Source: Rhynochetos jubatus
Lineage: Eukaryota; Chordata; Aves; Eurypygiformes; Rhynochetidae
DNA: 64,000 bases
Assembly: GCA_027574665.1 (NCBI GenBank)
Contig: CM050677.1
Coordinates: 2,613,273-2,677,272 of the forward strand
Direction of reading: 5' to 3'
Position 1 is the first letter of the stretch. Each line of letters opens with the position of its first letter. This document shows, one piece after another, positions 32,801 through 44,858 of this stretch. Below the pieces are notes generated by a model. That model saw nothing but the letters and a program-made list of their open reading frames with translations. It was not told the origin of the DNA and did no database searches. Made by a program: the position numbers and the translations under genes.

Positions 32801-35399
32801 TACAGAAGAAACATGAGCTACATAAGCTACAAAAGAAGAAAACCTGCTTTAGTGAACACTAAAACATGCAGGACACTCTCAAATCTTCATTGCCCCATCT
32901 GAGAGTCAAGGAAAGGGATCTCCTAAAGGCTCTTTCACAGGCACCGCCCTGAACCCCCCACTGCTGCTCTGCTAGTGCACAGAGAGATCAGGAAGAGCTT
33001 CATGTTTGAGTCCATTTAAGCAGATTCTGAAATTAGACAAGTCGTTTTGAACAAGGATAAGCCTTTGCCTTGCATCAGGCAACCAACAGGGATATGGACC
33101 CAGCAGCACAGACCCCTGCCACACACAAACCACCCCCCTACGCACAGGGAAAGCCACAAATCAGATGTGGCAACCAAAAAACCCCAAAAATGGCTCTTCA
33201 CAGAAGTTCTCCATATGATCAGGTTAGTTCTTTAGTCAGACACAGAAATCAGAAGCGATCTCTTCTTCTTTTGCTGAAGTAGACTTTTAAATAGATATTG
33301 CCAAAGAATGAAAAAAAAACCAAACCAAAAATTAAAGCAGATACTTGCATCCTCACTTGATGCTTCTCCTTGAAGTGTTTCTCACAGTCTCTTCTCTGCT
33401 CTAAAGGTTCCCCACTTAAGGGGCCTGAGAGCACCTCCCACCGGCTCTCACCCGCAACACCCCGACAGGAAGAGCACTGTCCTCTCCCTGCCCATCCCCA
33501 CGCTCGGGAGGAGCTGGTCACACACACCTGGCAGACAGCTCTGCTGCCTGAGCATCCTTGCTCTGCTGCTCATGGCCATGCAAACTGCCATGCCATGGCT
33601 GTACCCACATCACTGTTCCTCACTCTGAGCCCCTCTGCCCTTCCTGTGTATTCCCACCTGCCCACACTCAGCTGTTGTTCTATCCCCATAACCATTTTGG
33701 AAAAGCACACTTTTGTTTTTACCTGCTTTGACCTCGCAGCAGCGCAGACCCAGAGTCCACAGCAACGTCCACAGCCACACAGAACCATGTGGTGATTAAA
33801 ATACACCCTGGTTCCGCTCACTTCAAGTGCTCAGGACAAGGTTTTGGCTAGAACACAGTCAAGAAAATGTGAAACTAGAACTGACCTACACTCCCTCCTT
33901 GACTGGCGCCTCTTTCATCCCCGGTTCTCTGCATCTCCTTAGCTCCTGGGATGTACGTATCAAGGTTTTCCTGTTTAAAAAACCAAGAAAGATCAGTCAC
34001 AATATGCCATTCCCGTACATAGTGCCCACACCGGAGCATCACCCAGGCCCTGCACACACACAGAAGATTAATTTAATGCACCAGGGAGGAGAGAGCAGGA
34101 ACATCACTCTGGCACCTGCGATGAGTAACAGAAGTTTCTGCTCTCAACTGGGGCTCAGCCCATGTGCAAGTGCAATACTGACCCAGACACGAAACTGAGA
34201 GTGTCAGTCAAGCCCAGGGGCCACATCCACCGGACCTTCTTTCACTGCCACCAGCCAGTGAACTGCTTCCCGGGCTCTTCTGGCTCATCTCTGCTGAGAT
34301 AACTGCACTCTGGCCCAGGGCTGATGGAGGGAACATCTCAGTGCTTTAACTTTGCCTCGGGCTTGGTACGAGCACGAGGCTTTATCCCTCTGTCCTGGCC
34401 CTAGCAGAAGGTGGGCAAGGGGCAGCTGTGCAAGTGGTGTGATGGAACTGAGGCTGTGCTCCTCCCAGAGATCAAAAACAGCACAGAAAAGGCCCAGAGA
34501 AACTGTGTTAGAGAGCAGCAGAAAGAAACACCAGGGTTGGGCACTGGTTAAGACACAGGGTTTGGAATTTTGGAGACTGGAGCTCCCAACAGCTTGGCTT
34601 CTGACAGAAATATGACAGGCTGCCCCCATCAACTGCCTGAGGCGTTTGCTCGTCCCTGCCATGCTCACAAAGCATGTTTGGTCTCAAAACAGCCAGTACT
34701 ACACATTGGCAGCCCAATGCCTCTCCGTTCACAGACGAGAAAACTGCAGTTCAGGACCACACGGGTACCTTGACAAGCCTTCCGGTCTGCGTTGGGATTT
34801 AGAAAGCAAGCTCTGCTGAACCACTTTTCCAGCTGCTGCCAAACTCTGGAGAAAGGGCCTGTTTTTTCCCAGCACACTGTGCTCCTCTCACCTGTTCTGG
34901 TCTCGCTGCATTGTGCGTTCCTCATCTGCAGCCACTGCTTTTGTCCTTCAGTCCGATCTCCCAGGGAACTTTGGCCTGGCAAGGAAAACAGCAAATGGCA
35001 GTGTGACCACACAAACAGCAAGGCTTGCCCCAGGGGGAGCTGGGATGAGATTTGCTCTTGTCCTGCAGGGAAGCACAGCACAAAGAAAACCTGGTGTGGT
35101 TTGAGCACTAACAACTTTACAGGGCTTTACTGAGATTTCACTGCCTTCTGCAGACTCGGGGGGTTAACACGTCAATCATCCCAGCCCCCTGCATTTTGAG
35201 ATGGCTGATCTTTGGCTGGGACTAAAGTATCAATTGACACCCGAGCTGCTCAACCCTCTGAGATCTGAGCATGCTCCTCAGAGCCCCGTACAGCTGTACC
35301 CTCTGGGAACTGAGGCTCAGGGTGAGCAGTGCTGCACAGGTACGTGCTGAGAGGCAGCACAATGGGAATACATATACCAGAGTGGTGGGGGACAGGTCG
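29893..35399. other. Long stretch without a recognised gene
   Basis: Open frames up to about 170 codons occur on both strands (for example near 31857-32345 and 34665-35114). None shows a domain, signal or composition that I can tie to a protein family. 30115-30210 weakly resembles the CAAGAATACC-TGCCAGCCCC part of the ERV2 LTR, so a very old related LTR could be present. I see no RNA gene. Confidence 0.45.
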
Positions 35400-36304
35400 A
35401 GCATCGGCCCTGGGAAACGAAGGGATGGAGCATACCCTCAGCAAGTTTGCTGATGATACCAAACTGGGCGGAGTGGCTGATACGTCAGAAGGCTGTGCTG
35501 CCGCTCAGAGAGACCTGGACAGGCTGGAGAGCTAGGCGGAGAGCAAGCTCATGAAGGGCAAGTGTAGAGTCCTGCACCTGGGGAGGAATAACCCCAGGCA
35601 CCAGCACAGGCTGGGGGTGACCTGCTGGAAAGCAGCTCTGTGAAAGAAGGACCTGGGAGTGCTGGTGGGCAGCAAGTTAACCATCAGCCAGCCATGTGCA
35701 CTCATGGTCAGGAAGGCCAATGGTATCTGGGGGTGCATTAGGAGGAGCGTGGCGAGCAGGTCAATGGAGGTCATCCTCCCTCTCTACTGTGCCCTGGTGA
35801 GGCCACATCTGGAGTGCTGTGTCCAGTTCTGGGCTCCCCAGTTCAAGAAAGACAGGGAATTACTGGAGCAAGTCCAGAGGAGGGTATGAGGATGATGAGA
35901 GGACTGGAAGATCTCCATCATGAGGAAAGGCTGAGGGAGCTGGGTCTGTTTAGCTTGGAGAAGACTGAGAGGGGATCTCATCAATGCTTCTAAAGATCTA
36001 AAGGGCGGATGTCAAGAGGATGGGGCCAGACTCTTCAGTGGTGGCCAGCGACAGGACAAGGGGCAACGGGCACCAATTGGAGCACAAGAAGTTCCACCTG
36101 TACTTGCGGAAAAACTTCTTTACTCTGAGGGTGACAGAGCACGGGAACAGGCTGCCCAGAAGGTGTGGAGTCTCCTTTCCTGGAGATATTCCAAACTCAC
36201 CTGGACGTGTTCCTGTGCCATCTGCTCTGGATGAACCTGCCTTGGCAGGGAGGTTTGACTAGATGACCTCCAGACATCCCTTCCAACCCCGACCATTCTG
36301 TGGC
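35400..36304 (+). mobile_element. CR1 LINE, 3' half with intact 3' end region
   Basis: Plus-strand sequence contains the conserved ORF2 3' region (TTTGCTGATGATACCAAACT, i.e. FADDTKLGG), then [19 protein letters not shown] near 35800, then the typical 3' UTR (GAACAGGCTGCCCAGA, ACTAGATGACCTCC.GA, CCTTCCAACCCC.ACCATTCTGTG) to 36304. Stops and indels show that it is dead. It abuts the 3' flank of the AKAP-like gene, tail to tail. Confidence 0.93.
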
Positions 36305-36465
36305 TCTCTAAAAACATTCATCCTCTATTGGCCTCAGAAAGTACCGAGGGATGAGCAGCAGTTGGCAGCACCATGTCCTCAGGGCAGCCGAAAGCGTGGG
36401 GTGCCGTCCACATACCCATCCCAGGCGTGCCTCCTTGTGCCACTCCCTTTGGACACTGCGCAGGA

Positions 36466-37810
36466 TCAGGGCCAGCTGCCATCCCCGGGGCCGCGGCCGG
36501 CACTGGCAGTGGGGGGCTGCTGCTCTGGCTGCCCCGCGATGCAGGGACAGCAGAGAGCCCTGCGCAGAGCCCTGAGCACCCTCCAGAAGAAGGAGGGCCG
36601 TGGCCCTGGAGCTGGTGTGTGCGGGCGGGAGTTGATGCCTGTGGGGGACAGAGAGGTGTAGGCGAGGGGCTGGGTGAGCCACGGGCAAACTCCTGCCTGC
36701 CCCCCACCACCGAGGCCTTTCTCCAGAGAAGGGGGGGCTGGGGCGCAGCCAGCCCTCATGTACAGCTGGGCCTGCTCTGGCCTCTCCTTGAAGGTCTCCA
36801 GACATGGGAGAAGACATGATTTCTCCAACCTCACTGATCTCCTCTCCATCTTGTACCACTGGGACAAGAGAGGCTGTGCTGGCCTCTCCCTGAGGGGCTG
36901 AAGGTGTTCCTGCTGCCCTCGCCCCATCCGTGCCTTCCACCAGGTCCCACTGTTCCACTGGCTGCTGGCCAGATCCCTGGATCACAGCCACAGCCCTGTC
37001 CACAACCAGGCTGATGATGTAGCGGGCTGTGTCCAGCAGAGCCACTTCCTCATCTGAGTCGTTGGGTGGGGCTGGTGCCTGGCTCTCTGCCTTTGCCGCT
37101 GCGGCCTGCTCGCCCAGGACAGGAGACGCTGGTGCCGTTGCCTCCTCCTGTGCTGCGGGAGAGAGAGGTGTGCAGTGCTCCTCTCCCTCCGGAGCGGCTT
37201 CCAGGGCCAAAGCTGCCGGCTCAGTGTCCCTGAGTCCCACCAGAGCAGGAGTTGTCCTCTGTGGGTCCCCGGTTGCCTCTCCATCGGCCACTGTGCCAGT
37301 GCTGCTGGGCCAGCCGGGCCCCTCCTGGACACCAGCGCTGGGGTCCTGGCAGAGCTCTGGGAGCAGGGGGCTGACACAGATACTGTCAATGGTGTTTTCC
37401 CCTTGGGACAGCTCTTGGTCGCTGTTGTCTTTCTCCTCCCACACTTCCTCCTTGGCCAAGGCCCCTGGCTCCTCCTGCAGTGCTTCTAGGGCTGTTCCCC
37501 CAGCTGTCCCCGCCCACTGCTTGCTGAGGTGATGCACAGATGCTTTGCGGTTCATAGCGATCTGACCTGACAGCCTGACGGGCAAACGCTGCCCCTCGCC
37601 CTCCTGCTGCAGGAGCTCGAACAGCTCTGGGCCATTCTGCTGCCGCTGCAGAGCATCTTTCCTGAGCTGGGCCAGGCTGCGCTGGGCGCGGGCCAGGCAG
37701 CTCCTCTCCAGCTCTTCCCGAGGTTCTGCCTTGATAGGCAGCTTGGGCGGATGCTGCTGCACCCGCAGTGACCTGCCGTTCAGGCAGCACTTGGCGCGTG
37801 CCGCCGACAT
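36466..37810 (-). CDS. Unrecognised host protein with a candidate PKA-anchoring (AKAP-type) helix; likely two or more exons
   Basis: The first ATG in an open frame is at 37810-37808 with G at -3. The frame then stays open for 500 codons to 36308. I do not recognise the family. The N-terminal third is basic and Gln-rich (LARAQRSLAQLRKDALQRQQ), the middle is acidic and Pro/Ala-rich. Residues about 250-280 form an amphipathic helix, ARYIISLVVDRAVAVI, that fits the spacing of hydrophobic residues in AKAP helices binding PKA RII. Past about 36760 the frame looks non-coding. A good acceptor (CTGTCCCCCACAG, cut after 36639) leads into another frame that ends PSFFWRVLRALRRALCCPC...TGA at 36466. That frame and its stop are shared with the copy at 18266, so it is probably the true last exon. 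CCPC could be palmitoylated. Function is inferred, not shown. Confidence 0.5.
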
Positions 37811-38054
37811 TGCTGGGTCCTGCTCTGCCACTTGGCTGTGGCACCCATGTCCCACCTTCCAGCCCACAGAAGCTGACGCTGGGGCCCTGACGGAAGGAGC
37901 ACTGTAGCACCTATGTGCATGGGTGCTACAGGCATGTGCTGAGTTGTGGGGATCTCGTCACTGTTGGTGGCCTGGAGCTTGTCTGCTACCATTTACCTTT
38001 GCCATGACGTGACCGTTATGATCTACCTAATTCCTGTCAATTCCATAAATTGAT

Positions 38055-38304
38055 AACTCTCTCTCTCTCTCTCTGTAATTGCTCTTCCCAGTTGTTGGGG
38101 TTTTTCCCCCTTTTTAAACATGTTAATACAGAGGCACTACCACTGTCACTGAAGGTTTTGGCCTTGGCCAGTGGCATGTCCACCTTGGAGCCAGCTGGCA
38201 TTAGCTCCATCAGATATAGGCAAGGCTTCTAGCAGCTTTTTGTAGAAGTCAACACTGTATCGCCCTCCCCAGTTACCAAAACTTTGCCACATAAACCCAA
38301 TACA
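38055..38304 (+). mobile_element. LTR (family C) 3' part
   Basis: Starts with a (CT)9 run (38057-38074) and ends AAACCCAATACA. The internal sequence GGTTTTGGCCTTGGCCAG and TGGCATTAG, CTTCTAGCAGCTTTT matches the 3' third of the long LTR at 54024-55100. 38305-38669 has no feature that I recognise. Confidence 0.65.
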
Positions 38305-38669
38305 CCCCCAAAATCTTTGCCAGCCTTATCTTGGAAATAAAGGCTTTTTTAGTGGCTACCTGTGAATCCCAACCTCCTTCTCCATCTTCCCTGGACATCC
38401 TTCAGTTGCTTTCATTCAACCTGAATTAATGTTATTGGTCACTTGCAATATCTGTTGCATTGTATTGTAACTTCAAATGGTTGATCATGATCTGTGTTCA
38501 TCCTTAGCAGCTGATTGATGGCATTTCTACCCACACTTGGTGCTACATTATATAAACCAAGCTACCCTTCTGTGCCCAAGAAACTGGACATTTCTTCTGA
38601 AACATTACCTTTTTTTTTCCAGAGATCAGCCCATATATGCATCAGTTGCCTTGTGTTGCAACTAAATTG

Positions 38670-38930
38670 TGGTGGGTTAACCCTGGCTGGAGGCCATGTG
38701 CCAGCCAAAGTTTCTCTATCACTCCCCTGCTCGGCTGGACAGGGGAGACAAAATACAATGAAAAGCTCTTAGCTTGAGGGGACAGGGAGAGAAAAATAGG
38801 TAGCTTTGAGTTAAAGACGATAAAGGATAAAAATTTTAAAACCTCACATATTATGGGAAAAGGAGGGAGGAGAAGCCTTCTTGCAACACACTTTAATGAT
38901 AATGATAACTCACTTTATTACATTGATTAG
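38670..38930 (+). mobile_element. LTR (family C) 5' part, cut by a family A solo LTR
   Basis: TGTGGTGGGTTAACCCTGGC at 38670 is the start of the same family as 54024 (TGTGGTGGGTTGACCCTGGC). It continues with GGACAGGGGAGACAAAATACAATG and is not followed by its 3' half. Confidence 0.65.
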
Positions 38931-39756
38931 TGTGCTGGGTTCAGTCAGGAAAGGGTTAACTCCCTTGACTCTGGTTGCCAGGGAACTCTGTTGCTGGACA
39001 CTAAGTGAAAACATTGATAAGGCCTCAGCTGGTGCTGGGGATGGCCTGTACTGAATTCAAGGCTGTTTGTCCGCTTCGGATACTGTAGCTGACCCAGACT
39101 AACCAAGGAAGTATTCCATCCCATAGTATGTCATGTTCCGGTCTCTTTGGGTGGGGAAGGGGGTCCAGTAGCCATTACTCTTCCCTCTCTCTCTCTCCTT
39201 TACTCCCTTGCTCACCTCTCTGGGCAACTTGCTAACCCTCCTGCGTTAGCTGCTTTGCCAACTCCTGTGCTGGCTCGTTCGTGTGGGAGATGGTGGATTG
39301 TTTTGAGTTTTCTGGCCGTGTTATCACTGTTAGGGTTTGCTCGGAATCTGCTGTGTTAGCTCCCAGGCTCCGGCCCTCGCGCTCCAGCCCTCGGGCTGCG
39401 GCTCTCGGGCTGCGATCGCTCTCGGGCTATGGTTCTCAGGCAATCTGGGTCTGATTTTCATCACTCAACATCTGGGTGTGCATTGGTCAGTGGATGGTGG
39501 GAAATTGTATCATATTGTATATATTGTATCATATGTTTTATTTTCTACTATTTTTATTTCTACTATTTTAATTATTTATTATTAGTAGTATCTGTATATA
39601 TTGATTTAGATTTAATTAGTACATAGTTCTTATCTCAATTTTACGAGCTTCCTTATTTCCTTCCTTCCTTATTTCTTTTTCCTCCACTGGAGGAGGGGAG
39701 GGGCATTTGTGAGAGCGGCTTCATGGTATTTTGCTAGCCGCAGTTAAACCACGACA
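38931..39756 (+). mobile_element. Solo LTR (family A), TSD ATTAG
   Basis: This 826-bp unit runs from TGTGCTGGGTTCAGTCAGG to AACCACGACA. It has perfect 5-bp duplications ATTAG at 38926-38930 and 39757-39761. Internal landmarks include repeated CTCGGGCT(G/A) blocks, an A/T-rich centre and a CCTCCACTGGAGGAGGGGAG segment before the end. It is the closest relative of the LTR in ERV2 gag. Confidence 0.94.
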
Positions 39757-39761
39757 ATTAG

Positions 39762-42050
39762 TGAACAACAAAAAATGTGGACCTTGCTCCCCAGATTGAT
39801 CTTTTGTCAGATTCAGTCACAGTGTAAAACTTTAGTCTTTTCAGGCAACTATAGCTCTTTCAAATATCCAAGAACTATTTCCTCTTCTGTTCTGTTCTCT
39901 GCAAAATGTCTTCACAATCTTCATCATCTGTATTTTAATTATTCTTTTTCTTTCTGTTAAATCAGTTCCACAGACCATCATAAAACATGATGCCAGACAA
40001 GGTAATGATCCTACTGTTGCCCATTAAGTCTATTCAGTGAAAGCAGTTGCTTGATTCTTCAGAAACTTCCATTTCTTCACTGCAAATTACAGGACCAGAT
40101 TATGTCTGTGACGCCATCTATTATCATCTAACAGGTAGATTTTTGGAAGCCCAGAAACCTGTTTGAATATAGCAGTTCACAAGTAATGGAGCACTCCCAG
40201 GTTGCAACTCAGCCCAGTTAGTTTAGGACACCTCCATTAGGAAGTTGTACCAGTCTGAAAAGGTGCTGATTGACTGTAGATACTGATTGTAAAGTAGTTT
40301 ACATGTGATTTATAGATTTCTGCAAACAAGTCAAATTATTTTCCTGGATTACAGAGACAGTTCTGTGGAGGCTGGTTAAGCACAAGTGCAATGCAATCCG
40401 TTCTTCAGTGCAGTTGACATACACATAACTGAAGGCGCCTGGGCTCATTTCTTCCTTTGGCTACCAACCAACAACAGTATTGGAGCAGCTGCTGAATTCA
40501 TAACTACTTCTCTTGGTTCACAACACGGGAGCTGTGACATTAGGCTCATATGTACTTCTGTCATGAGGGCTCCTCTAAAAGAAGGATTAGGCACTAGTTC
40601 CTCAGAAGATCCAGCTGAGATGATGGCTACATGAAGCTAATTCAAATGAGTTGCACACTGATCTGGTTAGTACCTTGAGGCCAGGTCTATAACACTAAAG
40701 CCAGATTTTTTTCATATGGAATGAGGGGAAAATAAGAACTTTTGTGCAAAGGTTTTTAGGCTGGAATCAAAAGTTTCTTCTTGAAAGACATCATAAAGGA
40801 GTTAGGTCCCTGTGGACCAGATCTACAAAACCATATAAGAAGCCTGCAACCCTGTGATTTCAAATGCCTTTGTTTGTTAGTCTGGATCACTAAGCTGTTG
40901 GCATACTGATACCAAACACCCACTGTTTGTACTTCTCTATTCAAGGAAAAAGTTTGTCTGATGTCATATATTTAGGCTGTGAATGTTCTGTGGAAATAAT
41001 TTAAAAATGGGTTTGTTTTCTATATATGCAATGCCAAGCCCTATGAGTTCCTAACTCCAAAGTTATTCTTGATCATTAGTAGTATACTAGTGCAGTAGAC
41101 TGTTACTGTAAGAGAATGACAGCTTACCATGAAGAATTTGCTTTTAAGAAAGCAAACTCCCACATTTACAGGTGGACAAGTTTTGCATCCAATTGCAGTT
41201 ATAGTGGAGTACATGTCCAACACATTTTTGTCTAAATCTCTAACTAGTCTGGTAGATTTTTTTCCTGTCTTAGAAAAAGCAAACCAAAGCAAATATTGCT
41301 GTTACACAAATACATTTGAAGATTTAAGAACTCCCCGTGTCTGGAATAACACCACAACTTCAAAAATAATAAAACAGAGCTACCAGGCCCAGCTTCAGAG
41401 AGCTAGATGGCCACTGTTTATTGAACTCCTGTAAAAAGGTGCAAATCCTTTTTTGCCTAGTTCAAAACAATGCCTTACAGCTGGCAGCATTTACATTCAA
41501 TTAAACATTTGCATTTTCCTACTCTTTTTCTCAAAATTTCCTACTTTGTGTAAATTGGTAAACATTTAGAGAGATGGGAGGAGTGGGGAGAACAGTATAA
41601 TATTGTAAATTTTCATGAGATGCAGAAGAGCAAGGTTCATATTATCCCTCATCTCACATGAATGCCACAATGATTGCTCCATCAGTTACTCTATGCTATG
41701 CAATATGACTACAATTCTTTGTGGGCAGACCCTTCATTGTCCCAAAAGCAAGATGGTCCTTCTGCATGACTTGTGTGGCAAGGCGCTAAATGACAGCTAG
41801 TTTCAGCCACCAACAGTATAGTTACCTATTAGAGTTAAAGAATGACATGATCTGTAGATGTCTTACTGCATAGAAATGTAAGGTCTACACCGGTTCCTAT
41901 TGATTTCTGGTGAAGTTAGAGAAACATTATTTGAGCACTGATCTTAAGGGGACCTTGTAAAAGGCATGTAGGCAGTATAATACTCTGCACTGCAGGATGC
42001 AAAAGCAACATTGTCTGAAACTGAATTTCAGAATGCCAAGATATGCCTGC
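39762..42050. other. No recognisable gene or repeat
   Basis: Moderately A/T-rich single-copy-looking sequence. The longest open frame (41129-41434 +, 101 codons) has no motif and overlaps a similar minus-strand frame. I see nothing to annotate. Confidence 0.45.
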
Positions 42051-42055
42051 CACTT

Positions 42056-42864
42056 TGTGCTGGTTTTAGTCAGGAAAGAGTTAACTCTCTTCACAGTGGC
42101 TGGTATGAAGTTGTTCCTGGATTTACCCTGAGGAAAGTACTGGTAAGGTGCCTTTTCAGTTGGTGCTGGGGAGTGCTTGCACCAAAATCAAGGTCTTTCT
42201 CAGCTTCTGATACTGCAGCTGTGTTCCCAGCTTTCTCACTACAAGCTGTGTGTGGGAACACACAGTTCAGACAGCTGACCCAAACTGACTGAAGGAGTAT
42301 CTCATTCCATAGTGCATCATGCTCAGTACGTAAGCGGGGAGTGGGCTCAGGCCATTACTCTTTTTCACTAACTCTTCTGTTAGCTCCTTAACTCTTTTGC
42401 TAACTCCTTTGTTAACTGCTTTTCTAACAACTCCTTTGCTGGCTCATTTGTGAGTGAGTTGGTGAGTCTGTTAGTTTTCTTGGTCATGCTGTCACTCGTG
42501 GGATTCTCTCAGACTCTGCTGCAACTGCTCTCAGGCCCCAGTTCTCAGGCTACGGTTCTCAGGCACTCTGGCTCTGACTCTCGCTACTCAAGATCCAGCT
42601 GTGCATCGGTTGGTGGGTAGTGAACAATTGTATCATATGTTTTATTTTCTACTATTTTAATTACTTAGTAGTAGCATTTTTTTTATATATTCATTTATAT
42701 ATATATTATTCATTTAGATTCAAATAGTAAATACTTCTTACTTCAATTTTATGAGCTTCCTTGTCTTTTTCCTCTGATTTTTCCCCTCTGTTGGAAGTCA
42801 GGGGTGGGGGGGAGGTGTGCAAACAGCTTCATGGTATTTTGCTGGCTGGAGTTATACCACAACA
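42056..42864 (+). mobile_element. Solo LTR (family A, older copy)
   Basis: Begins TGTGCTGGTTTTAGTCAGGAAAG and ends TACCACAACA, with the same layout as 38931-39756 but many differences. The flanks CACTT (42051-42055) and CCCTT (42865-42869) agree at 4 of 5 bases, consistent with a decayed TSD. Confidence 0.88.
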
Positions 42865-42869
42865 CCCTT

Positions 42870-43919
42870 TTATGTTAAGCATAAAGCACATAACTCTCAA
42901 TGCCTGGTATATATGCTCTGAAAGGATTAGGTCTAATGAAGCACAAAACAGCTAATGGAAATCCCACACAAATTTTCATTGAATTTAGATATTGACAGCA
43001 TTCTAGACCCCTCCTTACTTTGCTATTTTTTTGATCTTCAGTGACATGAGATGGCCTGTTAAATCCACTACTTTTTAACTTGAATGTGTTCAGTTACGGA
43101 GCACAAGACAAACCCTATTCTTTCTGTTTTATCACGGTCATTTGGGATGCATTCTCTGGCATACATCCAGCTGACTTCTGTTCCCTCTACAAATTCAGTA
43201 GAAATTACTTCAATGGTATATAACAAGATTTGATTATGGAACTTTTTCCTTTGTGTAATTTTTTCTTTCCTGTCTTCTCTCACCTGATCTATCTTCTCAA
43301 ACTTAGAAGTTTACAGGTTGGACTTATCTGACTACATGGAGATATCTAAGAGGCATTCATCACTCCTATATCTCCTTAAAATATTCACATATAGGCATCA
43401 GAGATCAGGATGCAGTTCATTTCCATCTGGTAAACAAAAATACCTTATATAAACCACTTTTAGGACACTAATTTGCAGGCTTACAATTTGAGTACTCTGC
43501 ATTTACCGTAAAGAGAGGCAGAGGAAACTACATTAGATGTGAAGAATGTCTTCTCAGTATCAATGCATTTCTCAAAACTGTACATTTTTCATTTAATGTT
43601 GATTCTGGCAGTTGTTTCTCTGTCATCATGTACTCTTACTATCACAAACATCAGTTTACCTAAACAGTTACAGGAAAGACAGTGGCAGCACAATGATAAT
43701 TTCTTAATCTAGATGATAACCATTAAGATTACCATAAAGTTCATAAACTATTATTATTTGCACTCCTGGAACTCTGTTTTCTTAGTATTTTACTTGACTG
43801 CCCCAGTATCCCTTCAAGCAGCATTTGTTGGGCAAATAGAGATGGTAAAGCATTTTTGGGGAGATTTGTGTATTCAAACTGAATTTGATCAGTTTATGTA
43901 CTGAAAAAATGGATGAGGA
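42870..43919. other. No recognisable gene or repeat
   Basis: Only short chance open frames on both strands; no exon, RNA or repeat that I can support. Confidence 0.45.
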
Positions 43920-44540
43920 ACAGTGGACTGGCTGACTAAGGAATGGCTGTCCAGAAAATTCTGTGGGAGTCCTAGTGGACAGTAAGTAGACCAAGAATCA
44001 GCACTGTGGCCTTGCACTGATGAAGGATGGTAAGCCACTAGGCTGTGTTAGCAAGAGTGCATCTGTGGATAAGTGGAAATTGTTGCTCCTCTCTAATTGG
44101 CAGTTGTAGGGCCAGAAACAGATAAACTATATTTGGTTAGCCCTCATGATGCCCACTATGAGATTAATGCGATAGAAATGGAAGGAATATCAGAAGAGAC
44201 CATGAGAGAACCAGGGTGCTGGAAGACAGCATATGAGGAGAGAGACAGTGATAACTGAATCTGTTTTGACTACAAAAGAGAAGGCAAAAACAGGCTGGGG
44301 AGGGGGGAGAGAGGGGACAGTTCCTAATATCTAGCATCAGTCTTCAACTCTTTAAGGAAGGTTATAGATAAGATAAAGTCACACTTTTCTCAGAGGTGCA
44401 CCTTGAAAGATGAAGGGGCAAATCTCATAAGATTGCGGCATGGGAAATTTTAACTGGATAGGACAAAAAGAAATTCCCTTGAGCATTGTTAAGACAGGAG
44501 CAGGAACCCACAGAGGTTCCTCTGATACGGTCACAAATTT
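43920..44540 (+). mobile_element. Old CR1 fragment
   Basis: The order GGGAGTCCTAGTGGACAGTAAGT, ACCAAGAATCAGCACTGTGGCC, then GGCTGTGTTAGCAAGAGTGCAT follows the 3' ORF2 region of CR1 but with heavy substitution. Its limits are approximate. Confidence 0.5.
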
Positions 44541-44858
44541 AATAGGCAAGACCCTAAGTAATATGACCTGAATTTGAAGTTAGGCCTACTTGGAGCAAAG
44601 GGCAGGACAGGACCTCCAAAAGTTCATTCCACACTAAGTTATGACACTTTTTACATCCCAGGTACAAGTTCCTACCCCATAGTAATGAGACAGTGGAAAT
44701 CATCCTGACAATAAAAACTGTATTTAGAAAGAAACAGACATCCTGTGTTAGAGGTCTCACCTCCCAGAATTCAACTAATGAATTCAACTAAGAAAACATT
44801 TGCATTGCAATACATTTTTCTGTTTCATTATTAAGACCCACTTGCCAAGTTTGCCAAG

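Noticed and set aside
37029-37532. 167-codon plus-strand frame across the AKAP-like gene
   Set aside because: Antisense shadow of a GC-rich coding region; the Ser/Ala/Gly-rich product mirrors the opposite strand.
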